From positions 2,108,001 through 2,172,000 of the forward strand of contig NC_017243.1 in assembly GCF_000223215.1 (NCBI RefSeq): DNA of 64,000 bases. Reading direction: 5' to 3'. The position numbers were made by a program, and so were the translations under genes. Shown here in pieces: positions 63,401 to 64,000 of the stretch. The notes beneath the pieces were generated by a model. It made no database searches. It was given only the letters and a program-made list of their open reading frames with translations, and was not told where the DNA came from. The DNA is from Brachyspira intermedia PWS/A (GTDB lineage Bacteria > Spirochaetota > Brachyspiria > Brachyspirales > Brachyspiraceae). The first letter of the stretch is position 1. Each line of letters opens with the position of its first letter.

Positions 63401-64000
63401 ATGAGAAATATTAATGTTTTGAATGATTACTTTATGCGTTATATGTTTGCCAAAGAAGGACATGAGCATATTTTATTGAATTTAATTAATGCCGTAAGAA
63501 CTGATTACAATCAAGAGCCTTTGAGGAAGTTAAGGTACTTAATACTTTTAATCTTAAAGAAACAATTAATGATAAACAGTCAATAGTTGATGTAAGAGCT
63601 GTCACTAAAAGCGGTGAAACTGTGTTAATAGAAATACAAAGAGTTGGAAATCAATCTTTTGTTTATAGAAGTTTATACTATTGGGCTAAAGGCTATATAT
63701 CTAATTTAAGAAATAATGAAAAATATAATGATTTGAAACAAGTAATAGTAATTAATATATTAGACTTTAATTTGTTAAAAGATATAAACAAAGAACATAG
63801 CTGTTATGTAATTAAAGAACTTGAAACAAATCACATACTAACTAATCATCTAGAAATGCATTTTCTAGAATTACCTAAATATTTATCTTCAAGTTCTAAA
63901 TTGACAGATAAATTATATGCTTGGTTTTATTTTTTAACAATTAAAGAAAAAAGAGAAAAAATGGAGAAAATTATGGAAATGTTAGTTAAAAAAAATCCTA
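63401..64000 (+). pseudogene. Rpn/PD-(D/E)XK transposase-family protein, frameshifted and cut by the window end
   Basis: The start (RNINVLNDYFMRYMFAKEGHEHI, split here as RNINVLNDYFMRYMF and AKEGHEHI) is that of the Rpn-type recombination nucleases common in Brachyspira. The frame breaks at about 63521-63523, where CCTTTGAGG stands for the expected CCTTTTGAGG (one T missing). The other frame then continues 'EVKVLNTFNLKETIND', 'IVDVRAVTKSGETVLIEIQRVG' with the nuclease D...ExQ motif, and runs to the last base. One base restores the gene, so it may be a recent pseudogene, a slippage site or an error. Confidence 0.82.

Noticed and set aside
1-64000. CRISPR array, tRNA, rRNA, prophage or toxin-antitoxin pair
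   Set aside because: No regularly spaced direct repeats, no T-arm/cloverleaf pattern, no phage structural genes and no convincing small gene pairs were seen on either strand.

Overview
The window is about 64 kb of very AT-rich bacterial chromosome. Gene content points to an intestinal spirochaete of the genus Brachyspira: a FlbB/MotE-like flagellar collar protein, many lysine/asparagine/isoleucine-rich proteins, genus-style lipoproteins, a secreted ankyrin protein, an Rpn-type PD-(D/E)XK element and an anaerobic butyrate-type acyl-CoA pathway. The genus is recognised from protein style and gene content, not from a database search; the species is not assigned. No rRNA, tRNA, CRISPR array, intact IS element or prophage was seen.

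Layout: 1-2350 holds the end of sppA, a small membrane protein and an LptF/LptG permease. 2351-2812 is a palindrome-rich intergenic block. 2.8-11 kb carries a small helical lipoprotein, a TPR/DUF2971-like protein, an orphan trpB, a lipoprotein, an MFS transporter, a signal peptidase I with an odd active site, and gatC. 11.3-15.8 kb is the cell-elongation pair mrdA-rodA followed by a response regulator/PP2C phosphatase. 16-21.9 kb has a SatP-like acetate transporter, the FlbB-like protein, a tandem partial duplication, thpR, a flavin reductase, a B12-type radical SAM protein and an AhpD-like protein. 22-29 kb has ferritin, a chemoreceptor, ilvD, a GldA-like dehydrogenase and a BASS transporter.

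29-33.4 kb is a thiamine-related locus on the minus strand. A clear TPP riboswitch precedes a YjiH-type gate-domain membrane protein, then a PhzF-type enzyme and thiM (hydroxyethylthiazole kinase). The last two are separated from the first by a dispersed mosaic repeat. 34.4-42.7 kb is a sulfatase locus. A TauA/SsuA-type binding protein, two permeases, two ATPases (one frameshifted) and two Cys-type sulfatases share one strand, and an anaerobic sulfatase-maturating radical SAM enzyme is divergent. The likely logic is import of a sulfated compound followed by cytoplasmic desulfation.

43-54 kb is housekeeping (uvrC, a phosphoribosyltransferase, pheT, pheS) plus a nucleotidyltransferase, a paralogue of the earlier lipoprotein, a MATE pump and a DUF58 protein. 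54.6-57.7 kb has the secreted ankyrin protein, an exported metallo-beta-lactamase-fold protein behind a palindrome-containing promoter, a MarR regulator that appears to start with ATT, and a truncated globin. 58-61.2 kb is thl-crt-hbd (acetyl-CoA to crotonyl-CoA). The window ends with mutL and a frameshifted Rpn-family gene.

Three points stand out. First, the TPP-riboswitch transporter/PhzF/ThiM set. Second, modular dispersed repeats, one of them with perfect 29-bp terminal inverted repeats. Third, several reading frames broken by one base, mostly in short A/T tracts (rodA, an ABC ATPase, a duplicated secreted-protein gene, the Rpn gene), which suggests sequencing error, slippage or active decay.
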